Source of the DNA: a bacterium
Lineage (GTDB): Bacteria > Patescibacteria > Gracilibacteria > 1-14-2-50-48-13
Direction of reading: 5' to 3'
DNA length: 8,194 nt
Assembly (NCBI GenBank): GCA_030430105.1
Contig: JAUIFW010000047.1
Location: 1 to 8,194, forward strand
The position numbers and the translations under genes are program-made. The notes below the pieces were generated by a model. That model was not told the DNA's origin, made no database searches, and saw nothing but the letters and a program-made list of their open reading frames with translations. Positions 1-5,800 of this stretch are shown here, in pieces; the first letter of the stretch is position 1, and every line of letters starts with the position of its first letter.

Positions 1-1656
1 TCCTCCGCTTCTTCCACCTCGACCTCCACCACCACGGCGACTCCTTGGCACAGCTTCTCCCTGACTTACCGATACGGCTTTTCCTTTAAACCGCATACCA
101 CTCATATTCTCGATCAAGGCCTTTGCATGCCCCTCATCTACCTCAAAGCTTGCCTTTCCTTCACCAATATTAATATCTCCTACGTCTACACGCTCTCCAC
201 GAGTAACCTCATTGATCATTCCTAGAAGATGCGGCACCGTGATGTTTTGCTTATGTCCTTGGTTGATCACAAGTGTTACCATGTTTTCCGAACTCCTTCG
301 AGATCCTCGTTCACGGCGCTCACCCTTTTGCTTATCTAGCCCTTCCTCAGGATGCGCAGCGAAGGCATCTTTTACCGCGATCAACAGCGCTCGTCTTGCT
401 ACTTCCCCTAGATCCTCTGGCGGGATACCGCTAAGCACTTCATCCACGATGCGCTCCGCATGCTCGCTTCCTTCAAAAGTCTCCTCCAACCTCGACACAT
501 ACCGATCAATATCCGCCTGAATACTATCTTCTCTGCTTGGAACAGGAACTTCCTCAAAGCGAATACCCACTTCCTTTTCAATCCTACGAAGCGCTCGATG
601 CTCCCGTAGATTTGCAATAACAATACTAATTCCCTGCTCGTTTGCTCGTCCCGTACGACCACTTCGGTGTACATAACTTTCCACTTGATCAGGAACTCCC
701 ATGTGGATCACGTGCGTTAATTTCGACACATCGATTCCACGTGCTGCTACATCCGTAGCAACAAGGAAGGTCGTCTTCTTGTCCTTGAACGCCTTCATAA
801 TACGCGTTCGATGCTTCTGCTCGATATCTCCATGGAGTACTCCCGTAGGATGTCCATCTTGCATCATAGCATCACCGACCTCCTGGGTCTCACGCTTGGT
901 GCGGCAGAACACGATACCGTACATGTCTGGGTGCATATCCCGATACCTTCGGAGCGCTGTGATACGATCCCTTGCAGGCACCATCATGTAGAGATGCGTG
1001 ATTGCACGCTCCCTCGTAGGAGTAGCCTCCACCTCAATGCGCTCTGGCTTGTGCATGTACTTGTTTGCAATCTTTTCCACATCCTTGGACATGGTTGCTG
1101 AGAAAAGAAGTGTCTGCTTTTCCTCTGGAGTTGCTGCCAAGATACTAGAAATATCTTCAATAAATCCCATATTGAGCATCTCATCCGCCTCATCGAGGAT
1201 GGCCCATTTTACGGTCTTTAGCTTGAGAACCTTTCGCTTGATGAGATCAAGCATACGTCCTGGAGTACCTACGATAACTTTCGCTCCTCGCTTGATTTCG
1301 CGAATTTGGTTCTGAATGGGTGCTCCACCATAAACCACTGCAATACTCAGTCCCTGCTGATACTTGGAAAAGTCTCGCATATCATCTGCGATCTGCATCG
1401 CAAGCTCCCTAGTGGGGCTAAGAATAAGGGTTTGAATACCCTCTTCACCTTCCTGTGCCTCCATCTGTGAAAGTACGGGAAGACTAAAGGCTGCCGTTTT
1501 ACCCGTACCTGTCTGCGCGAGGGCCATAAGGTCCTGGTCGCTTCCCAAAATCTGGGGAATGGACTTGGCCTGGATAGGGGTTGGGCTTTCAAAGCCCTTT
1601 TCTTTAAGCGCACGCTGAAGAGCCTTGCTAAGCGCGAAATCGCTGAATGTTGTCAT
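1..1656 (-). CDS. deaD: DEAD-box ATP-dependent RNA helicase, DeaD/CsdA-like (3' end beyond window)
   Basis: An ATP-dependent RNA helicase that would unwind short RNA duplexes in the cytoplasm, typically in ribosome assembly, mRNA decay or cold adaptation. The frame is open from ATG at 1656 to the window edge, 552 codons with no stop. All core motifs are visible: Q motif (GFESPTPIQ, residues 21-29), Walker A AQTGTGKT (47-54), PTRELA, TPGR, DEAD (155-158), SAT (186-188), ATDVAARGID (300-309) and HRSGRTGR (330-337). After the two RecA-like domains comes a charged helical linker (about 350-455). Residues about 458-531 resemble the DbpA-type RNA-binding domain, and an Arg/Gly-rich tail (RRGGGGRGGRSGG) runs off the window. 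This order matches DeaD/CsdA rather than RhlE or SrmB, but the symbol is given by architecture only. The start gives the standard Q-motif spacing; no Shine-Dalgarno precedes it. The divergent upstream region holds a long inverted repeat. Confidence 0.95.
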   Translation of the reverse strand, partial: MTTFSDFALSKALQRALKEKGFESPTPIQAKSIPQILGSDQDLMALAQTGTGKTAAFSLPVLSQMEAQEGEEGIQTLILSPTRELAMQIADDMRDFSKYQQGLSIAVVYGGAPIQNQIREIKRGAKVIVGTPGRMLDLIKRKVLKLKTVKWAILDEADEMLNMGFIEDISSILAATPEEKQTLLFSATMSKDVEKIANKYMHKPERIEVEATPTRERAITHLYMMVPARDRITALRRYRDMHPDMYGIVFCRTKRETQEVGDAMMQDGHPTGVLHGDIEQKHRTRIMKAFKDKKTTFLVATDVAARGIDVSKLTHVIHMGVPDQVESYVHRSGRTGRANEQGISIVIANLREHRALRRIEKEVGIRFEEVPVPSREDSIQADIDRYVSRLEETFEGSEHAERIVDEVLSGIPPEDLGEVARRALLIAVKDAFAAHPEEGLDKQKGERRERGSRRSSENMVTLVINQGHKQNITVPHLLGMINEVTRGERVDVGDINIGEGKASFEVDEGHAKALIENMSGMRFKGKAVSVSQGEAVPRSRRGGGGRGGRSGG

Positions 1657-1776
1657 GTATACCGATAATAATAGTCCGAGAGAAACCTGGAATTGATGCC
1701 TGAGATCTAACGTTGAGGGGATTTTGCCATGGTTTTTTGATTTCGTCTAGGTTTTGTGTGGTGGTTTCTTTGGGCC

Positions 1777-1939
1777 GGGAAGGAGGAAGGCACCCGAGAG
1801 CAGATGGACGCCGGGGCACATGGTGTATCTGGAGTTTCGGGGCAAACTCGCCCGCCTTGGGCGGACTCAAACAGTGCCCCTCCACTTGCCAGATACACCA
1901 TGCAGCTTTCCATAGCTCACGAGTGCCTTCCTCCTTCCC
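1777..1939. repeat. 163-base nested imperfect inverted repeat (long hairpin)
   Basis: The outer arms 1777-1800 and 1916-1939 match at 22 of 24 positions when one is reverse-complemented, the first 17 (GGGAAGGAGGAAGGCAC) perfectly. Inside them, 1804-1808 pairs with 1909-1913, 1819-1832 (CATGGTGTATCTGG) pairs perfectly with 1889-1902, 1839-1844 with 1875-1880, and 1852-1856 with 1860-1864 around a three-base loop. The pairs are nested in order, so either strand can fold into one long interrupted hairpin. The element is clearly more GC-rich than its T/G-rich flanks. It sits in the non-coding region between the divergent helicase and lipoprotein genes (1657-2094). Open frames across it on both strands reflect the palindrome and have no start signals or family match. 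No flanking target duplication and no transposase are visible. It could be a miniature non-autonomous mobile element, a structured RNA, or a leader element of either neighbour. I see no other gene in 1657-2094. Confidence 0.85.
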
Positions 1940-2004
1940 TGCTTCCAATTGAATCCACCATTGGATGTGGTCATGTGTTTTAGTTTTAGTTTTATTGTTT
2001 TGTA

Positions 2005-2032
2005 TTGTTGTGTTTTGTACTACTTTTAGGAT
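2005..2032 (+). promoter_or_regulatory. candidate promoter for the lipoprotein gene
   Basis: TTGTTG (2005-2010) and TAGGAT (2027-2032) are separated by 16 bases, a reasonable sigma-70-like pair. It lies at the end of a T-rich, C-poor tract (about 1975-2027) and 62 bases before the lipoprotein ATG. In such T-rich sequence chance matches are common, so this is tentative. Confidence 0.3.
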
Positions 2033-2094
2033 CTTTTGTGCTTGAGAGAGCTTCGTGCTACAAAGATGGGGAATACTCTCTTTTCCCCCACATT

Positions 2095-2838
2095 ATGACC
2101 AAAACTACCGCGCTCCTTTGTGCCTTTCTCCTTACCTTGACCTCTTGTTCCGTGAGTTTTGAGGCTTCGACAGGTACCCCAGAAAAAACTCCTCGTGAGC
2201 ATATGGAAGAATTGCTTGATGAAGGACACACACATGAGGATGGTGACACTGACCATAGCCATGACGAAGATGAGGTAGTACATGCGGATGAAGAAGTAAT
2301 GCTACCCGAGCTCTCAACGGAGCGAGACGCTGGTGACTGTACTTGGACTCCTATGTATAACGAAGAATATGGAGTAGGGTTCCTTACGCTCACTGATTGT
2401 CCAGATACAATTAGTGGTGAAATCACTATAGAGGGGTCTACTGTGTATTCCCAGTTCCCAGGAGATGCGGAGCCAACGGAAATCATGCACTTCTTTACCA
2501 TGGATCCAGGGCAAACTCCTGAGGAAGCCATTGAGTCCAAGCTTATGTACGATATGGCAGCGGTGCAGCTCGATAATTGTATCGTTATGGAAAGCGGCAA
2601 CCAGCGTGAAGGAACGCAGCGCTTTGAAATAGGTATTCCAGACATGGAGCTAGAAGCACTGAGAGCTATGGAAGGAGAAGATATCCCATGGTGGGAGCTC
2701 GGAGGTGGATGTGGATACTATGGGAAAACCAATGGCGTTCAGTTCTTTGAGTTTTATCCTGACAGCCTGACCTTTACCTTTAGTAAACACGGACAGGATT
2801 GGAATGGTATTGCTCCAGACTCTGTGGTTACGTTCTAA
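2095..2838 (+). CDS. lipoprotein with His/acid-rich linker, unknown function
   Basis: A 247-residue predicted lipoprotein of no recognised family. The start at 2095 is chosen over an upstream in-frame TTG because it gives a classic lipoprotein signal: Lys at position 3, a hydrophobic stretch, then lipobox LTSC with the modified cysteine at residue 18. Residues about 25-70 form a low-complexity linker rich in Glu, Asp and His (His 45, 47, 54, 56, 63), for example HTHEDGDTDHSHDEDE, which could bind divalent metal. Residues about 78-247 look like a folded domain with four further cysteines (82, 102, 162, 206), enough for two disulfides outside the cytoplasm. Trp and Tyr are frequent (WTPMYNEEYG, PWWELGGGCGYYG). 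No Shine-Dalgarno precedes the ATG; the leader there is pyrimidine-rich. It is a single gene ending at the 2851 terminator. Lipoprotein status is well supported; function is unknown. Confidence 0.85.
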   Translation: MTKTTALLCAFLLTLTSCSVSFEASTGTPEKTPREHMEELLDEGHTHEDGDTDHSHDEDEVVHADEEVMLPELSTERDAGDCTWTPMYNEEYGVGFLTLTDCPDTISGEITIEGSTVYSQFPGDAEPTEIMHFFTMDPGQTPEEAIESKLMYDMAAVQLDNCIVMESGNQREGTQRFEIGIPDMELEALRAMEGEDIPWWELGGGCGYYGKTNGVQFFEFYPDSLTFTFSKHGQDWNGIAPDSVVTF

Positions 2839-2850
2839 GGTTCATGTATG

Positions 2851-2878
2851 AAAAAGCCGCAATGATGCGGCTTTTTTT
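2851..2878. terminator. bidirectional intrinsic terminator between convergent genes
   Basis: The stem GCCGC (2856-2860) / GCGGC (2867-2871) encloses a six-base loop. It has an A5 run before and a T7 run after, so each strand reads as a GC hairpin followed by U residues. It lies 12 bases after the lipoprotein stop at 2838 and 35 bases past the end of the convergent tspO gene, and can serve both. Confidence 0.92.
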
Positions 2879-2913
2879 GTATCTCTCTACTACTGTATCT
2901 TTAGTTACTGCGC

Positions 2914-3381
2914 CTAATTCAATAAGAAGTATCCTGCATTGAGGTAGGTGGCAAAACTTACCCATGCTACATATGGAACAAGGAGCCATGCGGCAGTATT
3001 GTTAATTTTTCCAATTTGCCAGAGGGTGAGCAAAATGAAGACTAGGAGCACAACTATTTCTATCAGTGCTAGATCTATGCGCTCAAACCCGAAGTATAAG
3101 ATGGACCAAAGGGTATTGAGGGCTAATTGCGTTCCGAAGAAAACATAGCTGAGGGTTTTGCTTTGCTTGCTCTTTGTGGTGATCACAAGATAGAGGGCAA
3201 TTCCCATAAGCGTGTACAGCGTGGTCCAGACAGGGCCGAAGACCCAGTTTGGTGGGTTTAGTGGTGGTTGATTTAGGGTGGCATACCAGGATGTCACAGA
3301 AGTCACGGTAAAAAATGCTCCAATGAACCCGGCGGCGTTTGAGCCAAGTATGGAGAGGAGGAGAGTGAGTGGTTGTTTCAT
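2914..3381 (-). CDS. tspO: TspO/MBR family protein (tryptophan-rich sensory protein)
   Basis: An integral membrane protein of the TspO/peripheral benzodiazepine receptor family, which binds porphyrins and related tetrapyrroles and is linked to stress signalling or tetrapyrrole handling. The ATG at 3381 gives 155 residues, the usual length for bacterial TspO with five transmembrane helices; an upstream TTG at 3408 would overlap the predicted -10 box. Family signatures are clear: WYATLNQPPLNPPNWVFGPVW (about 32-52) followed by LYTLMGIALYLV, then QLALNTLWSILYFG (85-98), and the C-terminal PYVAWVSFATYLNAGYFLLN (136-155). No Shine-Dalgarno is seen. It is a single gene with its own promoter, convergent with the lipoprotein gene and sharing its terminator. 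No haem or carotenoid genes are nearby, so the ligand cannot be inferred from context. Confidence 0.95.
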   Translation of the reverse strand: MKQPLTLLLSILGSNAAGFIGAFFTVTSVTSWYATLNQPPLNPPNWVFGPVWTTLYTLMGIALYLVITTKSKQSKTLSYVFFGTQLALNTLWSILYFGFERIDLALIEIVVLLVFILLTLWQIGKINNTAAWLLVPYVAWVSFATYLNAGYFLLN

Positions 3382-3407
3382 GGTCAGGGCATCAGGGATA
3401 CCCCTCA

Positions 3408-3435
3408 AGTATACTGCCTATAGCTAACACCACAA
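3408..3435 (-). promoter_or_regulatory. candidate tspO promoter
   Basis: Read on the minus strand, TTGTGG (3435-3430) and TATACT (3413-3408) are 16 bases apart. The -10 box is close to consensus and the -35 is weak. Transcription would begin near 3401, giving a leader of about 20 bases before the ATG at 3381. Confidence 0.5.
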
Positions 3436-3495
3436 GTTCCCCATTCCCTACATAAGGTTTGGGTCAAGGAGAGGCGGTTGCTATTTGCTACCCGT

Positions 3496-3525
3496 TTGAG
3501 TAAATGAATATGCCCTGGCAATACT
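3496..3525 (+). promoter_or_regulatory. candidate promoter for the acidic repeat protein
   Basis: TTGAGT (3496-3501) and AATACT (3520-3525) are 18 bases apart. Initiation near 3532 would give a leader of about 24 bases carrying the Shine-Dalgarno at 3543. An alternative pair, TTGCTA (3478) with TAAATG (3501), is weaker at -10. Confidence 0.3.
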
Positions 3526-3542
3526 GCTAGGAGTACATAAAA

Positions 3543-3548
3543 AAGGAG
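3543..3548 (+). promoter_or_regulatory. Shine-Dalgarno AAGGAG of the acidic repeat gene
   Basis: AAGGAG lies seven bases before the ATG at 3556. It fixes the reading frame in a repeat that is open in several frames on both strands. It is the only clear Shine-Dalgarno among the genes of this window. Confidence 0.85.
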
Positions 3549-3555
3549 ATCCACA

Positions 3556-3909
3556 ATGACGGATCTGGAAGACAAAAAAGAAGAAAACGAAGAAATGGAG
3601 GAAGAAAACACACAGGCCACGGAGGCTGAGGCGCCCGAAGAGGCGGCTTCTGAGGAAGAAGCATCAGATCAAGATGATGGCGACTCCGAAGACGAGGACG
3701 AAGCATCAGACGAAGATGATGGCGACTCCGAAGACGAGGACGAAGCATCAGACGAAGATGATGGCGACTCTGAAGACGAGGACGAAGCATCAGACGAAGA
3801 TGATGGCGACTCTGAAGACGAGGACGAAGCATCAGACGAAGATGATGGCGACTCCGAAGACGAGGACGAAGCATCAGACGAAGATGATGGCGACTCCGAA
3901 GACAAATAG
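3556..3909 (+). CDS. extremely acidic tandem-repeat protein, unknown function
   Basis: A 117-residue protein made almost entirely of Asp, Glu, Ser, Ala and Gly. It has no Cys and no aromatic residues, and only three lysines (7, 8, 117). Residues 1-34 are a Glu-rich lead-in. From residue 35 the 14-residue unit EASDEDDGDSEDED repeats six times, the first copy with Q for E and the last ending in K. There is no signal peptide or membrane segment, so it should be cytoplasmic and intrinsically disordered. The frame is set by a strong Shine-Dalgarno. The clustered DxD/DDGD pattern could bind calcium or other cations, or act as a polyanion contacting basic proteins, but it is not a canonical EF-hand or thrombospondin type 3 repeat. 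It is a single gene ending at the 3955 terminator. No homologue is recognised and the function is unknown. Confidence 0.8.
   Translation: MTDLEDKKEENEEMEEENTQATEAEAPEEAASEEEASDQDDGDSEDEDEASDEDDGDSEDEDEASDEDDGDSEDEDEASDEDDGDSEDEDEASDEDDGDSEDEDEASDEDDGDSEDK
3658..3906 (+). repeat. 42-bp in-frame tandem repeat (minisatellite), six copies
   Basis: Units start at 3658, 3700, 3742, 3784, 3826 and 3868; the last is truncated to 39 bases before the stop. Copies 2 to 5 are identical except for a synonymous C/T in the serine codon: T in copies 3 and 4, C in the others. Copy 1 differs at its GATCAA segment. Near-identity at the DNA level points to recent expansion by slippage or unequal recombination, so copy number may vary between strains or be collapsed in short-read assemblies. 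The unit is a multiple of three, so all six frames stay open across it. Confidence 0.95.
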
Positions 3910-3954
3910 TCAGACGATGCTATACACCGCCTGACAAAAGAAAATAGACCCCCT

Positions 3955-3983
3955 AAAGGTCGCTCATACGAGCGGCCTTTTTT
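3955..3983 (+). terminator. intrinsic terminator of the acidic repeat gene
   Basis: GGTCGCTC (3958-3965) pairs with GAGCGGCC (3970-3977), with one G-U pair and a four-base loop. Six T follow (3978-3983) and AAA precedes. It begins 46 bases past the stop at 3909. The T-run overlaps the stop codon of the convergent hydrolase gene, so the two transcripts meet here; in the minus direction the downstream T-run is short (TTT). Confidence 0.9.
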
Positions 3984-4668
3984 ACAGAGATTCTAAAAAT
4001 TTATTTGTTTCCAATACTTCAATACCGAGCTCATTCGTCATAGGTAGCGTGGTTGCTTCTACACCGCCCTTTGCCTCCAAAGGTGCAGTACTATCTAATA
4101 GCAGTACTACCTTATGCCCCTGTTTTACTAGTCCTTCCGTGGCAGCATCTACACAAAATCCGCCCGTGCAATATCCATAGACTACAAAGACAGGTTCTTT
4201 TCCTTCCTTCCGGTACCCCTCTGCGAGCGCATCTACAATGGGTGCCGCCATGGGATTGAGAAAGAGAGAATATACCTCCTTCTCGAAATAGAGTGACACT
4301 CCTTCGCGAACTTCTTTTTGTGCCTCCTCTATGCCGTAGGACCTATTCCCATCTCCCTCCTTTGCCTCACCTACTACTAGCTCCTTTCCCATGGGGATAA
4401 AGCGAGTTTTTTCGGGGAGTGCCCACTCGGGCTTGAGCCAACCCGCCGTTCCCTTTACACAGTGGGGAGGAAATGGGCCGCCGTTCCCTTCAAACTCCCA
4501 TGCGTCGTAACTATGGGAATCCACACTACCGATTCGGGGAAGATCTAGGCGCGTCAGTTCCTTTATATATGCATGCACCCTTGAGGGAGCCTCCACATAG
4601 AGGGCTCCCTCTGGAAGCATGAAGTCGACTTGTGTGTCCACATCAACGAGGATGTATTGTTTTTGCAT
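3982..4668 (-). CDS. cysteine hydrolase, isochorismatase superfamily, nicotinamidase-like
   Basis: A 228-residue amidohydrolase-type enzyme with a cysteine nucleophile; nicotinamide to nicotinate is the most likely reaction type, but the substrate is unproven. The catalytic triad of the superfamily is visible: Asp9 (ILVDVDTQVDF), Lys130 (YFEKEVYSLF) and Cys172 (GGFCVDAATEGL), followed by the usual GHKVVLLLDST strand. The PncA-like metal site is partly present: Asp50 and His52 (SVDSH) and His69 in PPHCVKGTAGW. The additional histidine of typical nicotinamidases after the DxH is absent. The segment between the HCVKGT motif and the lysine, about 60 residues, is longer than in PncA of Mycobacterium tuberculosis, where it is about 25. 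The ATG at 4668 is preferred to an upstream TTG that would overlap the previous gene. It starts 11 bases after the exported-protein gene ends and is probably co-transcribed with it. Confidence 0.88.
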   Translation of the reverse strand: MQKQYILVDVDTQVDFMLPEGALYVEAPSRVHAYIKELTRLDLPRIGSVDSHSYDAWEFEGNGGPFPPHCVKGTAGWLKPEWALPEKTRFIPMGKELVVGEAKEGDGNRSYGIEEAQKEVREGVSLYFEKEVYSLFLNPMAAPIVDALAEGYRKEGKEPVFVVYGYCTGGFCVDAATEGLVKQGHKVVLLLDSTAPLEAKGGVEATTLPMTNELGIEVLETNKFLESL

Positions 4669-4679
4669 AATAACTCTGA

Positions 4680-5657
4680 TTACTTCACTACACCACAAAG
4701 TACACGGTATGCGGAACTCAGCACGGGGATTTCTCCCTCCTCTACCGTCTCACCATATGCATACATTGGTGCTGCTAAACTATTGTATATTACCTGACAC
4801 TTCAGATCCCCTCGTTCCAAACCAGTCATCCCACTTGTGGTACCATCTGCCATATTATACACATTGTATTCAAACCCTTGTGATACAAGCGTCTCCTCAG
4901 GGTTTACTTCGTTTTCATCCGTATAGTAGCGATCTGACTCAGCTCGCCAACCATCGACTCGCACCTCTCCTCCATCCTCCGTATACCACATAAAGCTCAC
5001 CACCTCTGGTGCGGAAAAGGGAATCCCTGTGTCATGCTGAATATCTCCAAGGATGCTGGCGCTTTCTGAAGCGGCATCTGTGTTGCTTGCACACCCAAAC
5101 TTGATGGTCTCTGTATCAGCAGGCTCCTCTCCATACATATCTTGTGTATGATGCATCATACAGCGCACACTTTCCTTCTGAAAATGCTCTATTCCTCCGC
5201 GAGGACCGTCTGCTGTGTATTGCTGATCAAACCCCTGTGCAACCAAAGCCTCAGAGAGGCGTACGCTTGTCTGACCCGCTGCATTCGCATAGGTGGTAGC
5301 CATGGCAGGAAGGTACGACTCTACACCACCCCAACTCCACCATATGAGCTGACCTGCTATAGTATCTCCTCGCAAGTTTAGCTCTCCTTCCAATGCCCGC
5401 ATCAACGCAATACTCTCCATAGCATCCTCAGGTAAGGTGCTCCCGTTCCCAAACTCCTCAGATCGATTGAGGTACTTGTTTGCAAGCTCCTCTCTGAGAG
5501 GATCGTACTGCTCAGAAGCGGTAGACTCTACGGTGACGATTTCTCGTTCCATCGTTGCTACCGTTTTTGGATTTACCTGTGTGTAGGTATACATTCCCCC
5601 TATGCCAATGACAAAACCTGCGAGTGCAGCGACACCAATATGAAACTTTTCGATCAT
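4680..5657 (-). CDS. membrane-anchored exported protein with internal duplication, unknown function
   Basis: A 325-residue protein of no recognised family. Residues 6-27 form one N-terminal hydrophobic segment (IGVAALAGFVIGIGGMYTYT) after a short charged start, an uncleaved anchor or signal peptide. The rest is soluble and probably outside the cytoplasm. Residues about 40-65 look helical and charged, and Trp occurs in a short WWSWGG motif near 106. Two related modules are visible: EALVAQGF (136-143) leading to VRC at 166 and FGC at 189, and ETLVSQGF (255-262) leading to LKC at 287 and VLC at 321. The four cysteines, two per module, are the only ones in the protein, which suggests one disulfide in each. 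It starts at ATG 5657 without a Shine-Dalgarno, has a plausible promoter, and leads the unit with the hydrolase. Function is unknown. Confidence 0.85.
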   Translation of the reverse strand: MIEKFHIGVAALAGFVIGIGGMYTYTQVNPKTVATMEREIVTVESTASEQYDPLREELANKYLNRSEEFGNGSTLPEDAMESIALMRALEGELNLRGDTIAGQLIWWSWGGVESYLPAMATTYANAAGQTSVRLSEALVAQGFDQQYTADGPRGGIEHFQKESVRCMMHHTQDMYGEEPADTETIKFGCASNTDAASESASILGDIQHDTGIPFSAPEVVSFMWYTEDGGEVRVDGWRAESDRYYTDENEVNPEETLVSQGFEYNVYNMADGTTSGMTGLERGDLKCQVIYNSLAAPMYAYGETVEEGEIPVLSSAYRVLCGVVK

Positions 5658-5686
5658 ACAGTAAAATTATTGTCTAGAGTATTGCT

Positions 5687-5716
5687 AGTATGCAGCAGCT
5701 GTGGTGATTTTGGCAA
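5687..5716 (-). promoter_or_regulatory. candidate promoter for the exported protein/hydrolase unit
   Basis: Read on the minus strand, TTGCCA (5716-5711) and CATACT (5692-5687) are 18 bases apart, matching consensus at five and four of six positions. Initiation near 5680 gives a leader of about 23 bases to the ATG at 5657. Confidence 0.5.
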
Positions 5717-5728
5717 GCAGTACACCTG

Positions 5729-5756
5729 TTGACTCTACGACTTCCTTGCGTAGACT
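5729..5756 (+). promoter_or_regulatory. candidate htrA promoter
   Basis: TTGACT (5729-5734) and TAGACT (5751-5756) are 16 bases apart, with five and four of six consensus matches. Initiation near 5763 gives a leader of about 38 bases to the ATG at 5801. This argues against the in-frame TTG at 5729, which is part of the -35 box, being a start codon. Confidence 0.6.
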
Positions 5757-5800
5757 TAACATTGCTTCATGTTTTTGTTTGTATCTTTCACCCAAACTCT

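Noticed and set aside
1840..1880. Short CRISPR-like palindromic repeats
   Set aside because: Only inverted, not regularly spaced direct, copies are present; there are no spacers and no cas genes.
1777..1939. Integron attC site or insertion sequence
   Set aside because: No GTTRRRY/RYYYAAC core sites, no integrase or transposase, and no target-site duplication can be seen at the ends.
1628..1983. Open frames on both strands across the 1657-2094 intergenic region
   Set aside because: They lie on the 163-base palindrome, so each strand gives mirrored peptides (both contain WCIW). No ribosome site, no family match and low-complexity Pro/Arg/Gly content; treated as non-coding.
2058..2645. A 195-codon minus-strand frame opposite the first lipoprotein
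   Set aside because: It is a shadow of the lipoprotein gene: Ser-rich antisense translation, no start signal, no motif, whereas the plus frame has a lipoprotein signal.
3658..3906. Canonical EF-hand or thrombospondin type 3 calcium repeats
   Set aside because: The DDGD clusters resemble calcium loops, but the spacing of Asp and Gly does not fit DxDxDG with a conserved Glu at position 12, and the hydrophobic helices of EF-hands are absent.
3527..3934. Alternative open frames in the 42-bp repeat, including a Ser-rich frame on the minus strand
   Set aside because: The repeat length is a multiple of three with no stop in any frame, so all frames stay open. Only the acidic plus frame has a Shine-Dalgarno, a start and a following terminator.
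5729..5800. N-terminal extension of HtrA from TTG at 5729
   Set aside because: The TTG is part of the likely -35 box and the extra 24 residues add nothing typical of the family; ATG at 5801 places the membrane anchor directly at the N-terminus.
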